NCBI GenBank assembly: GCA_000472185.1 | Contig: AVDB01000006.1 | Coordinates: forward strand, 203,065-267,064 | Length of the DNA stretch: 64,000 nt | Reading direction: 5' to 3' | Source of the DNA: Rhodobacteraceae bacterium HIMB11 | Lineage (GTDB): Bacteria; Pseudomonadota; Alphaproteobacteria; Rhodobacterales; Rhodobacteraceae | Shown here: piece after piece, positions 7,514 to 15,991 of the stretch | How the letters are laid out: every line of letters begins with the position of its first letter | Numbering within the stretch: the first letter of the stretch is position 1 | Made by a program: the position numbers and the translations under genes | The notes under the pieces: generated by a model | Databases searched by the model: none | What the model was told of the DNA's origin: nothing | Seen by the model: the letters and a program-made list of their open reading frames with translations, nothing else

Positions 7514-8691
7514 AGGCGAGTTAGCTCCCCTTCTAATACGGCCAAATCGGACAGGGTGTTTGCGGATGTGAACAGATCCAGATGCGGTAAGGCCGCCTTC
7601 ATTCCTGCGGTCACTGGCGCGTAATCACGCCATCCTTTTAACGGATTCATCCAGATGATGCGGCACCCGCGTTTACGCAGTTTTTGCAAGGCATCTGAAA
7701 TCACATGCGGTTGATCTGTGTCGTATCCATCCGACATAATCACAACGACAGAACGACCATCCACAAACCTTTTGGCATAGGTCGTGGCAAAACGATCCAA
7801 GCAGGCCCCAATTTTTGAACCACCCCCAAATCCATCGGCCATCAGCGACATGCGCCCAATCGCACGCATCGCATCCTTGTCCCGCAGGGTTTCGGTAATG
7901 CGCACCAATCGGGTGTGGAACAAATAGGCGTCCGCCTTTTGATCCGCACGCATCAATCCCGCGATAAAGGCAAGAAAGACTTGGGTATAAACGCTCATTG
8001 ATCCTGATACATCACATAAGGTGACAATATTGCGCGTGCGATCAGGGCGGCGTTTTTTCAACAATTGCAGGGGTTCGCCCCCTGTTGCCAAACTGCGGCG
8101 AATGATTTTGCGAAAATGCAACCGATCGCCCTTGCCTGCGGCGATGCGGCGGCGCGATCTGCGGTCCCGCAGTGCGTCGCCCAGTTTGCGGGCAACTTTT
8201 TCCGCCTCGGCAATCTCTTCTGGTCGCACCAAATCGCGTAAATCCTTACGCGAGAGGTTTCGCACCTCTGTTGCGATCAGCTTGCCTTCCCCATCGCTTT
8301 CGGCATCGCCATCACCACCATCGGGTGTTGTTGCATTGCCCGCACTCCCGCCTGCCTCGCCCGCTGCATCCCGAGAGGAATGGACATCATTGTTTCCCTT
8401 TGTTTGCAGTTTTGGAACCGCCCGTGTGCGCACACGGCCCATATCCATCCAATAGGCATCGAAGAGATCATCAAATTGATCAACATCCTCTTTGCAGCCT
8501 GTGCAAATCGGGCGCAACGCATTGCGGCATTCATCAGGGGAATAGGCGTTCATCGCACCTAGGGCATGAAGGGCAACGGTGGTTTCCCCTGCCCCCAATC
8601 GCAAACCATTGGCCCGCAAATGCGCCATGAACCCTGCGACACGGGCGGCGGGCCCTGCGTCTTGGGCCGCGAATTTTGTCACACGGCTCAT
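7510..8691 (-). CDS. coxE: CoxE, von Willebrand factor A domain protein
   Basis: This 393-residue CoxE-family protein has a basic, charged middle region (residues about 110-200, rich in Asp/Glu/Arg) and a C-terminal VWA domain. The domain starts with the MIDAS motif DVSGSMS and ends near ADGFGGGSKIG and IMSDGYDTDQP. CoxE works with the AAA+ protein CoxD to mature the Mo-Cu site of CO dehydrogenase. It overlaps coxD upstream and coxF downstream by 4 bases each. A CxxC pair (PICTGCKED) near residue 70 may bind a metal. Confidence 0.9.
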   Translation of the reverse strand: MSRVTKFAAQDAGPAARVAGFMAHLRANGLRLGAGETTVALHALGAMNAYSPDECRNALRPICTGCKEDVDQFDDLFDAYWMDMGRVRTRAVPKLQTKGNNDVHSSRDAAGEAGGSAGNATTPDGGDGDAESDGEGKLIATEVRNLSRKDLRDLVRPEEIAEAEKVARKLGDALRDRRSRRRIAAGKGDRLHFRKIIRRSLATGGEPLQLLKKRRPDRTRNIVTLCDVSGSMSVYTQVFLAFIAGLMRADQKADAYLFHTRLVRITETLRDKDAMRAIGRMSLMADGFGGGSKIGACLDRFATTYAKRFVDGRSVVVIMSDGYDTDQPHVISDALQKLRKRGCRIIWMNPLKGWRDYAPVTAGMKAALPHLDLFTSANTLSDLAVLEGELTRL

Positions 8692-9563
8692 GCCGCCTTG
8701 CCCGCGATGCGTTGGGTGACTTCGGTTGTAATTGAGGCCTGATCACTTTGGGTTTTTAAAAGCGTGATCAAGGCACGCTGCAGCTGTTCTGGATCCTCGC
8801 TAAGATCCGCAATGCCCAATCCCGACAGGGCCGCGGCAAAATCTAACATTTCGGCAATGCCGGGGACCTTTTCCAATTCCTCTTCCCGCAGTTTTTGAAC
8901 GAACCCTATGATCTGTTTTGCAAGATGTGCGTTCAAATCGGGATGGCGTGCATTTAGGATCGCCAATTCCATCTGCGGGTCAGGATAATTCACATAGCTA
9001 TAAAGACAGCGACGGCGCAACGCGTCGCTAAGGTCACGCGTCCCGTTGCAAGTCAGGATCACGATTGGCGGATGTTTCGCCTTAATCGTTCCCAATTCGG
9101 GGATCGTGATTTGAAATTCCGATAGAATTTCCAAAAGATAGGCTTCAAATTCTTCATCTGCGCGATCGACTTCGTCGATCAACAGGATGGGCGCTTTGTC
9201 TTTGGTGATCGCAGCCAAGAGCGGGCGTTCCAGCAAATAATCGCGCGAAAAAATACGCTCCTCCGCCGCCTGTCCTGTTGTACCCTCTTCTGCCGAGGCG
9301 CGAATAGAGAGCAGTTGTTTTTGATAGTTCCATTCATAGATCGCCTGCGCGGCATCAAGACCCTCGTAACATTGCAGGCGCACTAATTCGGTGTCCTGCA
9401 TCTCAGCGAGCACACGCGCTACTTCGGTTTTGCCGACACCTGCCGCCCCCTCTAACAACAAGGGGCGTCCAAGCGTCAGGGCCAAGTGTATAGAAACCGC
9501 AAGATCATCTGAGGCCATATAGCCAAGATCCGCCATTCCAGTTTGTAGGTCGTGATAAGTCAA
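8688..9563 (-). CDS. coxD: CoxD, MoxR-type AAA+ ATPase
   Basis: This 291-residue AAA+ chaperone of the MoxR class has Walker A LEGAAGVGKTEVA near residue 40, Walker B ILLIDEVDRAD, sensor 1 LTCNGTRDLSDALRRRC and an arginine-rich lid. CoxD is an ATP-dependent chaperone needed for sulfuration and copper insertion at the active site of form I CO dehydrogenase. It lies 60 bases after coxL, separated by a hairpin, and overlaps coxE by 4 bases. Length matches the family. Confidence 0.92.
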   Translation of the reverse strand: MTYHDLQTGMADLGYMASDDLAVSIHLALTLGRPLLLEGAAGVGKTEVARVLAEMQDTELVRLQCYEGLDAAQAIYEWNYQKQLLSIRASAEEGTTGQAAEERIFSRDYLLERPLLAAITKDKAPILLIDEVDRADEEFEAYLLEILSEFQITIPELGTIKAKHPPIVILTCNGTRDLSDALRRRCLYSYVNYPDPQMELAILNARHPDLNAHLAKQIIGFVQKLREEELEKVPGIAEMLDFAAALSGLGIADLSEDPEQLQRALITLLKTQSDQASITTEVTQRIAGKAA

Positions 9564-9585
9564 GGTGCGTTCCGTGAATATTATA

Positions 9586-9611
9586 TCCGCCCCACGTAAA
9601 CGCAGGGCGGA
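9586..9611 (-). other. Stem-loop in the coxL-coxD gap
   Basis: Arms TCCGCCC (9586-9592) and GGGCGGA (9605-9611) are perfect 7-base complements with a 12-base loop. It occupies the only sizeable gap between the structural genes coxMSL and the maturation genes coxDEFG. It could limit read-through or protect the upstream mRNA, giving more subunits than maturation proteins. No U-run is present. Confidence 0.45.
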
Positions 9612-9623
9612 ATGTTATTTGGA

Positions 9624-12053
9624 TTAATCGTGCAAACCAAGTTCGTTTGCCGTGCGCCAAATCCGCCAATGATCGTGCGGCATGTTGGTTTGACGCAGAC
9701 CAAAGGCACGGAATGCATCGTGCACAGCATTTGAGAAACAGGGCACACCGCCCACATGGGGGCTTTCGCCGACACCCTTTGCACCGATTGGGTGGTGCGG
9801 TGATGGGGTGACGGTATGATCGGTTTCGTAATTTGGAACCTCCCAGGCTGTTGGCAGGAAGAAGTCCATCAACGTCCCCGTTTTCACGTTCCCCATATCA
9901 TCATAGGCAATCTCTTGGCCCAAGGCGACGGCCAAGGCCTCGGTCAGACCACCGTGAATTTGGCCTTCGATGATCATCGGATTGATCCGTGTGCCGCAAT
10001 CGTCCAGTGCATAGAATTGGCGAATGTCGGTCACACCCGTATCCACATCAATTTCCATAACACAGACATAGGCCCCGAACGGATAGGTCATGTTGGGTGG
10101 ATCATAATAGCTGACCGCTTCCAAACCTGGTTCCACACCTGGGATCGCCTGATTATAGGCGGCAAAGGCGATTTCCTTCATCGTTTTGAACTTTTCTGGC
10201 GCACCTTTGACAACAAACCGATCTACGTCGAATTCGACATCATCATCGTGTACCTCAAGCAGATAGGCCGCAATCATCTGTGCCTTTGCACGGATTTTGC
10301 GCCCCGCCATTGCAGTTGCCGCACCTGCAACAGGTGTTGATCGTGACCCATAGGTTCCCAATCCATAGGGGGCCGTATCGGTGTCGCCCTCTTCAATGGT
10401 GATGCTGTCCGCGGGCAGACCAATTTCAGATGCCAAAATCTGCGCAAAGGTTGTTGCGTGTCCTTGGCCCTGTGAAATGGTGCCCAATCGTGCAATCGCC
10501 GAACCTGTTGGGTGAATGCGAATTTCACAACTGTCGAACATCCCCAGACCCAAAATATCACAGTTTTTGACGGGTCCCGCGCCAACGATTTCGGTGAAAT
10601 GCGTCAGACCGATGCCCAGCAATTTACGTGTTTTTCCAGCCTTGAAATCTTCGATACGCTGTTTTTGTTCGGCGCGCAGACCATCGTAATCAACGGCCTT
10701 CATCGCCTTGTCCCAAGCGGTGTGATAATCACCCGAGTCATATTCCCAACCCAATGCGGCCTTGTACGGAAATTGTTCCTTTTTGATGAAGTTAATTTTG
10801 CGCAATTCTGATGCGTCCATGTCCAATTCAATGGCCAAAACTTCGATCATGCGTTCGATGAAATAAACAGCCTCGGTCACACGGAAAGAGCAACGATAGC
10901 TCACGCCGCCCGGTGCCTTGTTCGTGTAAACGCCGTCCACTTCCAAAAACGCTGTCGGAATGTCATAGGACCCTGTGCAGATGTTCATGAACCCTGCAGG
11001 GAACTTTGTTGGGTCTGCGCAGGCGTCAAATCCGCCGTGATCGGCTGTCACATGACAATGCAGCCCTGTGATTTTCCCGTCCTTTGTGGCCGAAATGCGC
11101 CCTTTCATCCAATAATCACGCGCAAACGCGGTGGTCATTAGATTGTCCATGCGGTCTTCGATCCACTTAACAGGTTTGCCCGTCACGATTGAGGCCACGA
11201 CAGAGCAGACATAGCCAGGATAGGCCCCCACTTTGTTCCCAAAGCCGCCGCCAATATCGGGTGAGATGACACGAATGTTGTGTTCTTCGATGCCAGAGAT
11301 CAGCGAAACAACAGTTCGGATTGCGTGTGGCGCTTGGAATGTGCCCCAAAGGGTCAGTTTGCCATTCACCTTATCCATGGACGCGACACAGCCGCATGTT
11401 TCCAACGGACATGGGTGTGTGCGGTGATAATACATGGATTCTTCTGCGACGACCTCGGCGTTTGCAATCACCTGCTCGGTTGGGTCCTTGTCCCCGCATT
11501 CCCATGTGAAAATATGGTTGTGGTGTTTGCGTGGACCATGTGCGCCATCAGATGGCGATCCATCTTCGCCCACCGTGTCAGGGCGCAGAACGACATCGGA
11601 TTGCAACGCCTCAAACGGGTCAACGATTACGGGTAATTCTTCGTATTCGACCTCAACCGCCTCGATCCCATCGGCTGCTGCATAACGATCTTCTGCGACG
11701 ACAAATGCGACTTCTTGGCCTTGGAACAACACCTTGCCGTCGGCCAAAACCATTTGTTTGTCGCCTGCCAGCGTTGGCATCCAATGAAGCCCAAGGGGCG
11801 CCAAATCTGCGGCCGTTAGAACAGCCAGAACACCAGGCACTTCCATTGCTGCGGATGTATCAATGTTGGTGATTTTCGCGTGCGCATAGGGCGAACGAAC
11901 GAAATCCCCAAACAACATACCGTCCAATTTGATGTCATCGACATAGTTGCCTTTGCCTTGGGTAAAACGGGCGTCTTCCACCCGCTTGCGCGAGCATCCC
12001 ATACCCTTCAGGCTTGCGACGCGATCTTCGCGTGTGACTGCTTCGTCCTTCAT
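9624..12053 (-). CDS. coxL: Aerobic CO dehydrogenase large subunit, form I (Mo-Cu)
   Basis: The molybdenum-copper subunit oxidises CO to CO2. It is 809 residues, the same length as Oligotropha carboxidovorans CoxL. By direct counting the copper-binding Cys is residue 388 within SYRCSFR, and the catalytic Glu is residue 763 in [13 protein letters not shown]. Both match the known positions. The loop motif AYxCSFR separates true form I CO dehydrogenases from form II (AYRGAGR); here its first residue is Ser instead of Ala. The N-terminus [22 protein letters not shown] also matches CoxL. The ATG overlaps the coxS stop by 4 bases. Electrons pass through CoxS Fe-S clusters and CoxM FAD to the respiratory chain. 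Confidence 0.96.
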   Translation of the reverse strand: MKDEAVTREDRVASLKGMGCSRKRVEDARFTQGKGNYVDDIKLDGMLFGDFVRSPYAHAKITNIDTSAAMEVPGVLAVLTAADLAPLGLHWMPTLAGDKQMVLADGKVLFQGQEVAFVVAEDRYAAADGIEAVEVEYEELPVIVDPFEALQSDVVLRPDTVGEDGSPSDGAHGPRKHHNHIFTWECGDKDPTEQVIANAEVVAEESMYYHRTHPCPLETCGCVASMDKVNGKLTLWGTFQAPHAIRTVVSLISGIEEHNIRVISPDIGGGFGNKVGAYPGYVCSVVASIVTGKPVKWIEDRMDNLMTTAFARDYWMKGRISATKDGKITGLHCHVTADHGGFDACADPTKFPAGFMNICTGSYDIPTAFLEVDGVYTNKAPGGVSYRCSFRVTEAVYFIERMIEVLAIELDMDASELRKINFIKKEQFPYKAALGWEYDSGDYHTAWDKAMKAVDYDGLRAEQKQRIEDFKAGKTRKLLGIGLTHFTEIVGAGPVKNCDILGLGMFDSCEIRIHPTGSAIARLGTISQGQGHATTFAQILASEIGLPADSITIEEGDTDTAPYGLGTYGSRSTPVAGAATAMAGRKIRAKAQMIAAYLLEVHDDDVEFDVDRFVVKGAPEKFKTMKEIAFAAYNQAIPGVEPGLEAVSYYDPPNMTYPFGAYVCVMEIDVDTGVTDIRQFYALDDCGTRINPMIIEGQIHGGLTEALAVALGQEIAYDDMGNVKTGTLMDFFLPTAWEVPNYETDHTVTPSPHHPIGAKGVGESPHVGGVPCFSNAVHDAFRAFGLRQTNMPHDHWRIWRTANELGLHD

Positions 12054-12544
12054 TGTGCTGCCTCCTTCGCTGCGTTGATCTCAGCGGCTGCTGCTTTGAT
12101 TGATTTCACGATGTTCTGATACCCTGTGCAGCGGCAAATATTGCCCGCCATCCCAAAACGAATTTCTTCCTCGGTTGGGTTAGGGATTTCCTCAAGAAGT
12201 TTTGAGGCACGTGTGATCATGCCCGGTGTGCAATATCCGCACTGAAGTCCGTGATGCTCTTTAAAGGCCTCTTGCAAGGGGTGCAGCGCGTCTGGACCGC
12301 CCAATCCCTCAATCGTTGTGATTTCTTTGCCCTCGGCTTGGGCCACGAACATTGTGCATGATTTGACGGATTTTCCGTCAATCGTGACCGTGCAAGCCCC
12401 ACAATGGGATGTTTCACACCCAATGTGCGGCCCCGTGATATTCAACTGTTCCCGCAAGGTATAGATCAGCAATTCGCGCGGTTCGGCTGTAACTTCAACG
12501 GTTTGGCCGTTTACGTTAAGTTTGTATTGGTTTTTCTGTGTCAT
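12050..12544 (-). CDS. coxS: CO dehydrogenase small subunit, 2x [2Fe-2S]
   Basis: This 164-residue iron-sulfur subunit has all eight cluster cysteines: Cys43, 48, 51 and 63 of the plant-type cluster ([10 protein letters not shown] and SC), and Cys102, 105, 137 and 139 of the second (CGYCTPGM and CRC). It relays electrons from CoxL to CoxM. The start was set at ATG 12544, which has a GAGGAGGGGAC ribosome site; a further in-frame ATG upstream lies inside coxM. It overlaps coxL by 4 bases. Confidence 0.96.
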   Translation of the reverse strand: MTQKNQYKLNVNGQTVEVTAEPRELLIYTLREQLNITGPHIGCETSHCGACTVTIDGKSVKSCTMFVAQAEGKEITTIEGLGGPDALHPLQEAFKEHHGLQCGYCTPGMITRASKLLEEIPNPTEEEIRFGMAGNICRCTGYQNIVKSIKAAAAEINAAKEAAQ

Positions 12545-12554
12545 TGTCCCCTCC

Positions 12555-13406
12555 TCACGCGCGTGACCATGCACGTTCAATCGCGCGGGCTAAAATCACG
12601 CCCGCGACGTGGCGTTTGAACGCGACTGGGCCGCGGTTATCTTCTACTGGATCGATGTCGTTTAACATCGCACCGACGGCTGCCTTAATCGCATCCCCGT
12701 CAACAGATGTGCCCACCAACGCGTCCCCTGCGGCCGCCGAATAGACAGGCGTGTCGCTTAGGTTTGTCATTGCGATCGACGCGCTGGCACAGGTTCCGCC
12801 ATTCTTGACAATCTGAACTGCGGCGGCGGCGGTGGCGTAATCACCAATCTTGCGTTTTTGTTTTTCATAGGCATGACCGCCCGCAGGTTTCGCGAATGAC
12901 ACAGCGGTCATAACTTCGTCATCTTCGCGGCCTGTCATATACGCGGCTTCATAAAAGTCGCGCGCGGGGATTTTACGTTCGCCATTTGGGCCCACAACTG
13001 TGAACGTGGCATCCAAACATTGCATCAATCCCGGCATGTCATTGCCCGGATCGCCATTGGCCACATTGCCACCCACTGTCCCCATATAGCGCACTTGAGG
13101 GTCCGCTATTTGTAGTGAAGCCTCGCGCAGGATCGGTGCCGCATCGGCAAGCGCGTCATGTAAAATGATGTCGGATTGGGTGACCATGGCGCCAATTGTG
13201 ATTGTGTCGCCGACGGTAATACCCCCCAATCCACCCACATCCTGAAGGTCGATCAAATGCGGCACGTCTGCCATGCGCAGTTTCATCATTGGGATCAAAC
13301 TGTGCCCGCCCGCCATCACGCGTGCGTCATCCCCGTGTTCCTCTAATATGGACAGGACACCCGCCATATCGTTGGGTCTATGATATTCAAACGATGCTGG
13401 AATCAC
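12555..13406 (-). CDS. coxM: CO dehydrogenase medium (FAD) subunit
   Basis: This 283-residue flavoprotein subunit has the two FAD-binding motifs of the family, [13 protein letters not shown] near residue 35 and [14 protein letters not shown] near residue 110. It accepts electrons from CoxS. I place the start at GTG 13406 ([11 protein letters not shown]), directly after a strong AGGGAGGAAAG ribosome site, which gives the usual family length of about 288. Upstream in-frame ATGs would add a non-conserved extension. First structural gene of the operon. Confidence 0.95.
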   Translation of the reverse strand: MIPASFEYHRPNDMAGVLSILEEHGDDARVMAGGHSLIPMMKLRMADVPHLIDLQDVGGLGGITVGDTITIGAMVTQSDIILHDALADAAPILREASLQIADPQVRYMGTVGGNVANGDPGNDMPGLMQCLDATFTVVGPNGERKIPARDFYEAAYMTGREDDEVMTAVSFAKPAGGHAYEKQKRKIGDYATAAAAVQIVKNGGTCASASIAMTNLSDTPVYSAAAGDALVGTSVDGDAIKAAVGAMLNDIDPVEDNRGPVAFKRHVAGVILARAIERAWSRA

Positions 13407-13453
13407 TGGCTTTCCTCCCTTTAAGCAAATGTTCAAAGCTGAGGAAGAGTGAG

Positions 13454-13486
13454 GCATTCTGGCACAGTGAAAACACTGCAGAATGC
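13454..13486 (-). other. Long stem-loop between coxC and coxM
   Basis: Outer arms GCATTCTG (13454-13461) and CAGAATGC (13479-13486), 8 bases each, enclose inner arms CAGTG and CACTG around an AAAA loop, with a 3-base bulge. It lies 48 bases before coxM and 33 bases after coxC. It may be an attenuating or stabilising RNA hairpin or, read as DNA, a regulator site at a coxM promoter. Confidence 0.55.
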
Positions 13487-13518
13487 ATCAAAAGCTGGGA
13501 TTTTTCACGAAATGCGCG

Positions 13519-14622
13519 TTAGTTTGCACGAATTGCGCCGACCTGCGCCGCCATCAATTCTTGGACGTCTTTGACTTTTGATCGACTCACGGGAACAGGT
13601 GGCAACAGATCTTGGGCAAACAAAATGCTGCCCTTGTCCTTGCCCCGTTCAAATCGCGCGATCTTGCTTGGGTTCACCAAATAGCTGCGGTGGACTTGGA
13701 TAAATCCAGTAGGCAACAATCGCGTTGCCGCCTGTGTGATCGGCCATGCACAAAACAGGCGCCCCTCATCTGTGTAAACCTGCGTGTAATGTCCGTCCGC
13801 CCGCAGGAACGAAACATCCTGAGCCAGAACAAAAATACGCTTGCCATCGCTTTCACAGGGCAAGGCGACACGTTCTGTCATTGGCGCATGGCTCTCTTCC
13901 TCTTCCGTGACCGACGGCGGTGTTAGAAAGGTCGCGCTGACCCATAAGAACGCGCCAAGGATGACAAAGCTGGTCAAGATGACACCAATGGCCATAATCT
14001 CATTACTTATTGTCGGTCCGAATTCGGTGATCTGATCGACCGCAACAAAATTCGTGCCCCACATTGCGAAGAAGTGCACAGAAAATACTGCGCCCCCAAA
14101 ACCGATCGTTCCAATCACGATGTTTTTGTCGTTGCGGTTGGTATAGGCGATGCGAAAGGCCATGATACACATGAACATCGCGGCAATGGACGCGATTAGC
14201 AAACCTGGTGCAGTATACACCGCGCGACACAGTTGCAATCCCGCCATACCAACATAATGCATCGCCAAAATTCCAATCCCCGTGATCCCCCCTGCCGCGA
14301 TGATCGTCACAGGCGTACGGTTCGTGAAATGCAACAGCCCAAGCGCCACCGCGACCAACAATATGGCGATCAATGCAGATACCAATGTGATCGCAGCATC
14401 ATAATGAAACAGAATGGGCATTTGCAGACCCAGCATTGCAACGAAATGCATGGACCAAATCCCACCCCCAAGCGCGAAGGATGCAAGCGCCACCGCGATT
14501 TTACGTTGTGAGAAAGACTTTGACGACAGATCCTTGGTCAGGCTAAGCCCCGTGAAACCTGCGACCAAGGCGACGAGCAAGGACAGGAATACCAACAACC
14601 CGTTGTGCCCATACTCGATCAT
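13519..14622 (-). CDS. coxC: CoxC-like MHYT/LytTR membrane sensor-regulator
   Basis: This 367-residue protein has an N-terminal seven-helix MHYT domain: repeats WSMHFVAM, AMHYVGM and SVHFFAM, with Met/His/Phe-rich motifs thought to bind copper and sense a diatomic gas. A cytoplasmic LytTR DNA-binding domain follows from about residue 250 (RADGHYTQVYTDEG, then FIQVHRSYLVNPSKIA). This architecture is that of CoxC/CoxH in carboxydotrophs. Placed just upstream of coxMSLDEFG on the same strand, it probably senses CO at the membrane and activates the operon. LytTR proteins bind direct repeats; I could not identify a clear pair. Confidence 0.85.
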   Translation of the reverse strand: MIEYGHNGLLVFLSLLVALVAGFTGLSLTKDLSSKSFSQRKIAVALASFALGGGIWSMHFVAMLGLQMPILFHYDAAITLVSALIAILLVAVALGLLHFTNRTPVTIIAAGGITGIGILAMHYVGMAGLQLCRAVYTAPGLLIASIAAMFMCIMAFRIAYTNRNDKNIVIGTIGFGGAVFSVHFFAMWGTNFVAVDQITEFGPTISNEIMAIGVILTSFVILGAFLWVSATFLTPPSVTEEEESHAPMTERVALPCESDGKRIFVLAQDVSFLRADGHYTQVYTDEGRLFCAWPITQAATRLLPTGFIQVHRSYLVNPSKIARFERGKDKGSILFAQDLLPPVPVSRSKVKDVQELMAAQVGAIRAN

Positions 14623-14692
14623 AGTGTCCGTCCGATAGTTCTATTTCTTGGCAAATTAGTATCGCTCATGCGATTGACAAGTAAAGTTTCCT

Positions 14693-14705
14693 AGACAGTC
14701 TGTCT
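14693..14705. promoter_or_regulatory. Palindrome AGACAGTCTGTCT in the coxC upstream region
   Basis: A perfect 13-base dyad (AGACAG-T-CTGTCT) sits in the 159-base divergent region between coxC (start 14622) and a small gene (start 14782). TTGACA occurs 14 bases to its left on the plus strand, but no convincing -10 box follows. It is a candidate operator; the bound protein is unknown. Confidence 0.35.
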
Positions 14706-14781
14706 TATTTTAATTGCACAGTGTTACGTATTGACCGCGCAACGCGCAGTTCTACCTCTCCGCTATATAAGGAGAACACAT

Positions 14782-14904
14782 ATGCCAGATAAATTCCAAG
14801 ATCCCTTTGATGGCTGGGGCAAACTTGCCGAACGGTTTTGCATCACATTTTTCATGTTGTTACCCAGCCTATTGTTTATGCGCGTGGTGTTAGAGTGGTT
14901 TTAA
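14782..14904 (+). CDS. 40-residue putative membrane protein, paralogue of 40044-40169
   Basis: The frame starts at an ATG 6 bases after a strong TAAGGAG ribosome site. The product begins MPDKFQDPFDGWGKLAERF and ends in one hydrophobic helix that closes with LLFMRVVLEWF. A second small protein in the window (40044) ends in YLFMRVVLDWF and has the same layout: short acidic N-terminus, basic turn, one membrane helix and the same terminus. This shared C-terminus, together with the ribosome site, argues it is a real gene. Function unknown; it may sit in the inner membrane with a short cytoplasmic N-tail. Confidence 0.65.
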   Translation: MPDKFQDPFDGWGKLAERFCITFFMLLPSLLFMRVVLEWF

Positions 14905-14987
14905 GCACTCTGACCAAGGGTATGTGATCCATTTCAAATCGCACGACGTAAACACATTCGAACGACGCCAACGAAAAGGAGAGCTTC

Positions 14988-15248
14988 ATGGGAACCATGA
15001 GAGACTTTTGGGCGCGTGAACGGCTGCTTCGCCACATTGGGGAACGTCACGATACGGATGACGTCAGCAGAATAATCGATATTGCAAAAACCGCGGGATA
15101 TTTGGACCAGAGCAGCCAATTAACGGAACTGGGCAAACACCTTGCGCGTGAAAAATTTGAGCGCGATGAAAAGAGCCGTGATGCGCATGCAGATCATGGC
15201 ACAGGAACATTTATCCTTCAGGTCCAACGGCATGGTGGAGCCGCCTGA
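14988..15248 (+). CDS. 86-residue protein, first copy of a tandem pair
   Basis: The ATG follows AAAAGGAGAG. The protein begins MGTMRDFWARERLLRHIGE and is helical, with IIDIAKTAGYLD and LTELGKHLAREKFE. The first about 58 residues match the neighbour at 15313 (MGTM-DFWARE-LL, then AGxL and LTxxGxxxxxxx). The last about 28 residues are not shared. I do not recognise a family. The repeated unit includes the leader: GAACGACGCCA lies 28 bases before this ATG and 27 bases before the next. Confidence 0.65.
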   Translation: MGTMRDFWARERLLRHIGERHDTDDVSRIIDIAKTAGYLDQSSQLTELGKHLAREKFERDEKSRDAHADHGTGTFILQVQRHGGAA

Positions 15249-15312
15249 AAATGATCCGATTGCGGATCACCCGCGTATTTATATTGAACGACGCCACAGC
15301 ATGGAGGGTTCT

Positions 15313-15516
15313 ATGGGAACCATGACTGATTTTTGGGCGCGTGAATGGTTGTTAGAGGATATTGCCCTGCGCCATGCAATCAACGATTTGGATACGGCAA
15401 TTCAAATTGGTCAACAAGCGGGCCTTTTGACCAGTGACGCCTATCTAACCGATGTTGGCCGCCGCTATGTCAAAGACAATCGTGCCAACGAAGTGGTCGT
15501 TGCGTTGGAACAATAG
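15313..15516 (+). CDS. 67-residue protein, second copy of the tandem pair
   Basis: The start was chosen at ATG 15313 (MGTMTDFWAREWLLEDIAL), where GGAGGG lies 5 bases upstream; a longer open frame begins inside the previous gene. It aligns end to end with the first 58 residues of the preceding protein, sharing MGTMxDFWAREx, an AG(Y/L)L turn and a LTxxGR-type C-terminal helix. It is all-helical, charged and has no signal peptide. Function unknown; the duplication shows the unit is under some selection. Confidence 0.65.
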   Translation: MGTMTDFWAREWLLEDIALRHAINDLDTAIQIGQQAGLLTSDAYLTDVGRRYVKDNRANEVVVALEQ

Positions 15517-15645
15517 GCCACGGTCCGTAAAAACGACTGACTTACATGAGGCATGCCGCTGGTGCATAGCGGCAATTCCAAATCTATAGATGTCTTTTGT
15601 GCCATTCCCCATTACGTAACCCACGTAAACAAAAGGAGTGACATT

Positions 15646-15741
15646 ATGAAAAAGCTATGGAACGCATTCGTAAACTGGATGGTCGCATCAGGCGAAAAGT
15701 CAGCCGCAAGTTTTAACAAATCTCACGCAATCCACATTTAA
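15646..15741 (+). CDS. 31-residue amphipathic peptide gene
   Basis: An AAAGGAG ribosome site precedes the ATG by 7 bases. The product begins MKKLWNAFVNWMVASGEK and continues SAASFNKSHAIHI. It is an amphipathic, Trp-containing helix with positive ends, similar in character to membrane-surface peptides. Nothing else is recognised. The excellent ribosome site and its place in a row of small genes are the only support. Confidence 0.5.
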   Translation: MKKLWNAFVNWMVASGEKSAASFNKSHAIHI

Positions 15742-15757
15742 TCGGGTGGGGTTTATC

Positions 15758-15958
15758 ATGTTCAATGCACTCTCCCAATTCTTTGCTGTGTTGCGCGCAT
15801 CAATCAGCGCACATAACGCACTGCATCATATGAACTATTCACAGGTTCAGGACATGGACGCACTAAAGGCGGGCTTTCTTGCGGATTTGACAACGCAAAT
15901 CGACGCCACAGACGCAAAATCAGAAACGCCTGTAAACGCCACATTGGTTGGCGCATAA
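15758..15958 (+). CDS. 66-residue hypothetical protein
   Basis: ATG 15758 follows GGGTGGGG by 6 bases; a GTG 12 bases earlier is also in frame. The protein begins MFNALSQFFAVLRASISAHN, is Ala/His-rich in the first half and continues QVQDMDALKAGFLADLTTQI. It is reminiscent of short DUF1127-type proteins in size and layout but lacks their Asp-Ile-Gly motif. It lies 16 bases after the 31-residue gene and is probably co-transcribed. Function unknown. Confidence 0.55.
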   Translation: MFNALSQFFAVLRASISAHNALHHMNYSQVQDMDALKAGFLADLTTQIDATDAKSETPVNATLVGA

Positions 15959-15991
15959 TCGCGAGAACAAGGGTCGCGCCATGGTAATCCT

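Noticed and set aside
9624..12053. Form II CoxL or generic xanthine dehydrogenase
   Set aside because: The loop has Cys in SYRCSFR rather than AYRGAGR, and the full coxMSLDEFG order is present.
15552..15570. GCCGCT-N7-AGCGGC hairpin in the small-gene cluster as a terminator
   Set aside because: A 6-bp stem without a U-run is too weak; the downstream small gene follows with a strong ribosome site.
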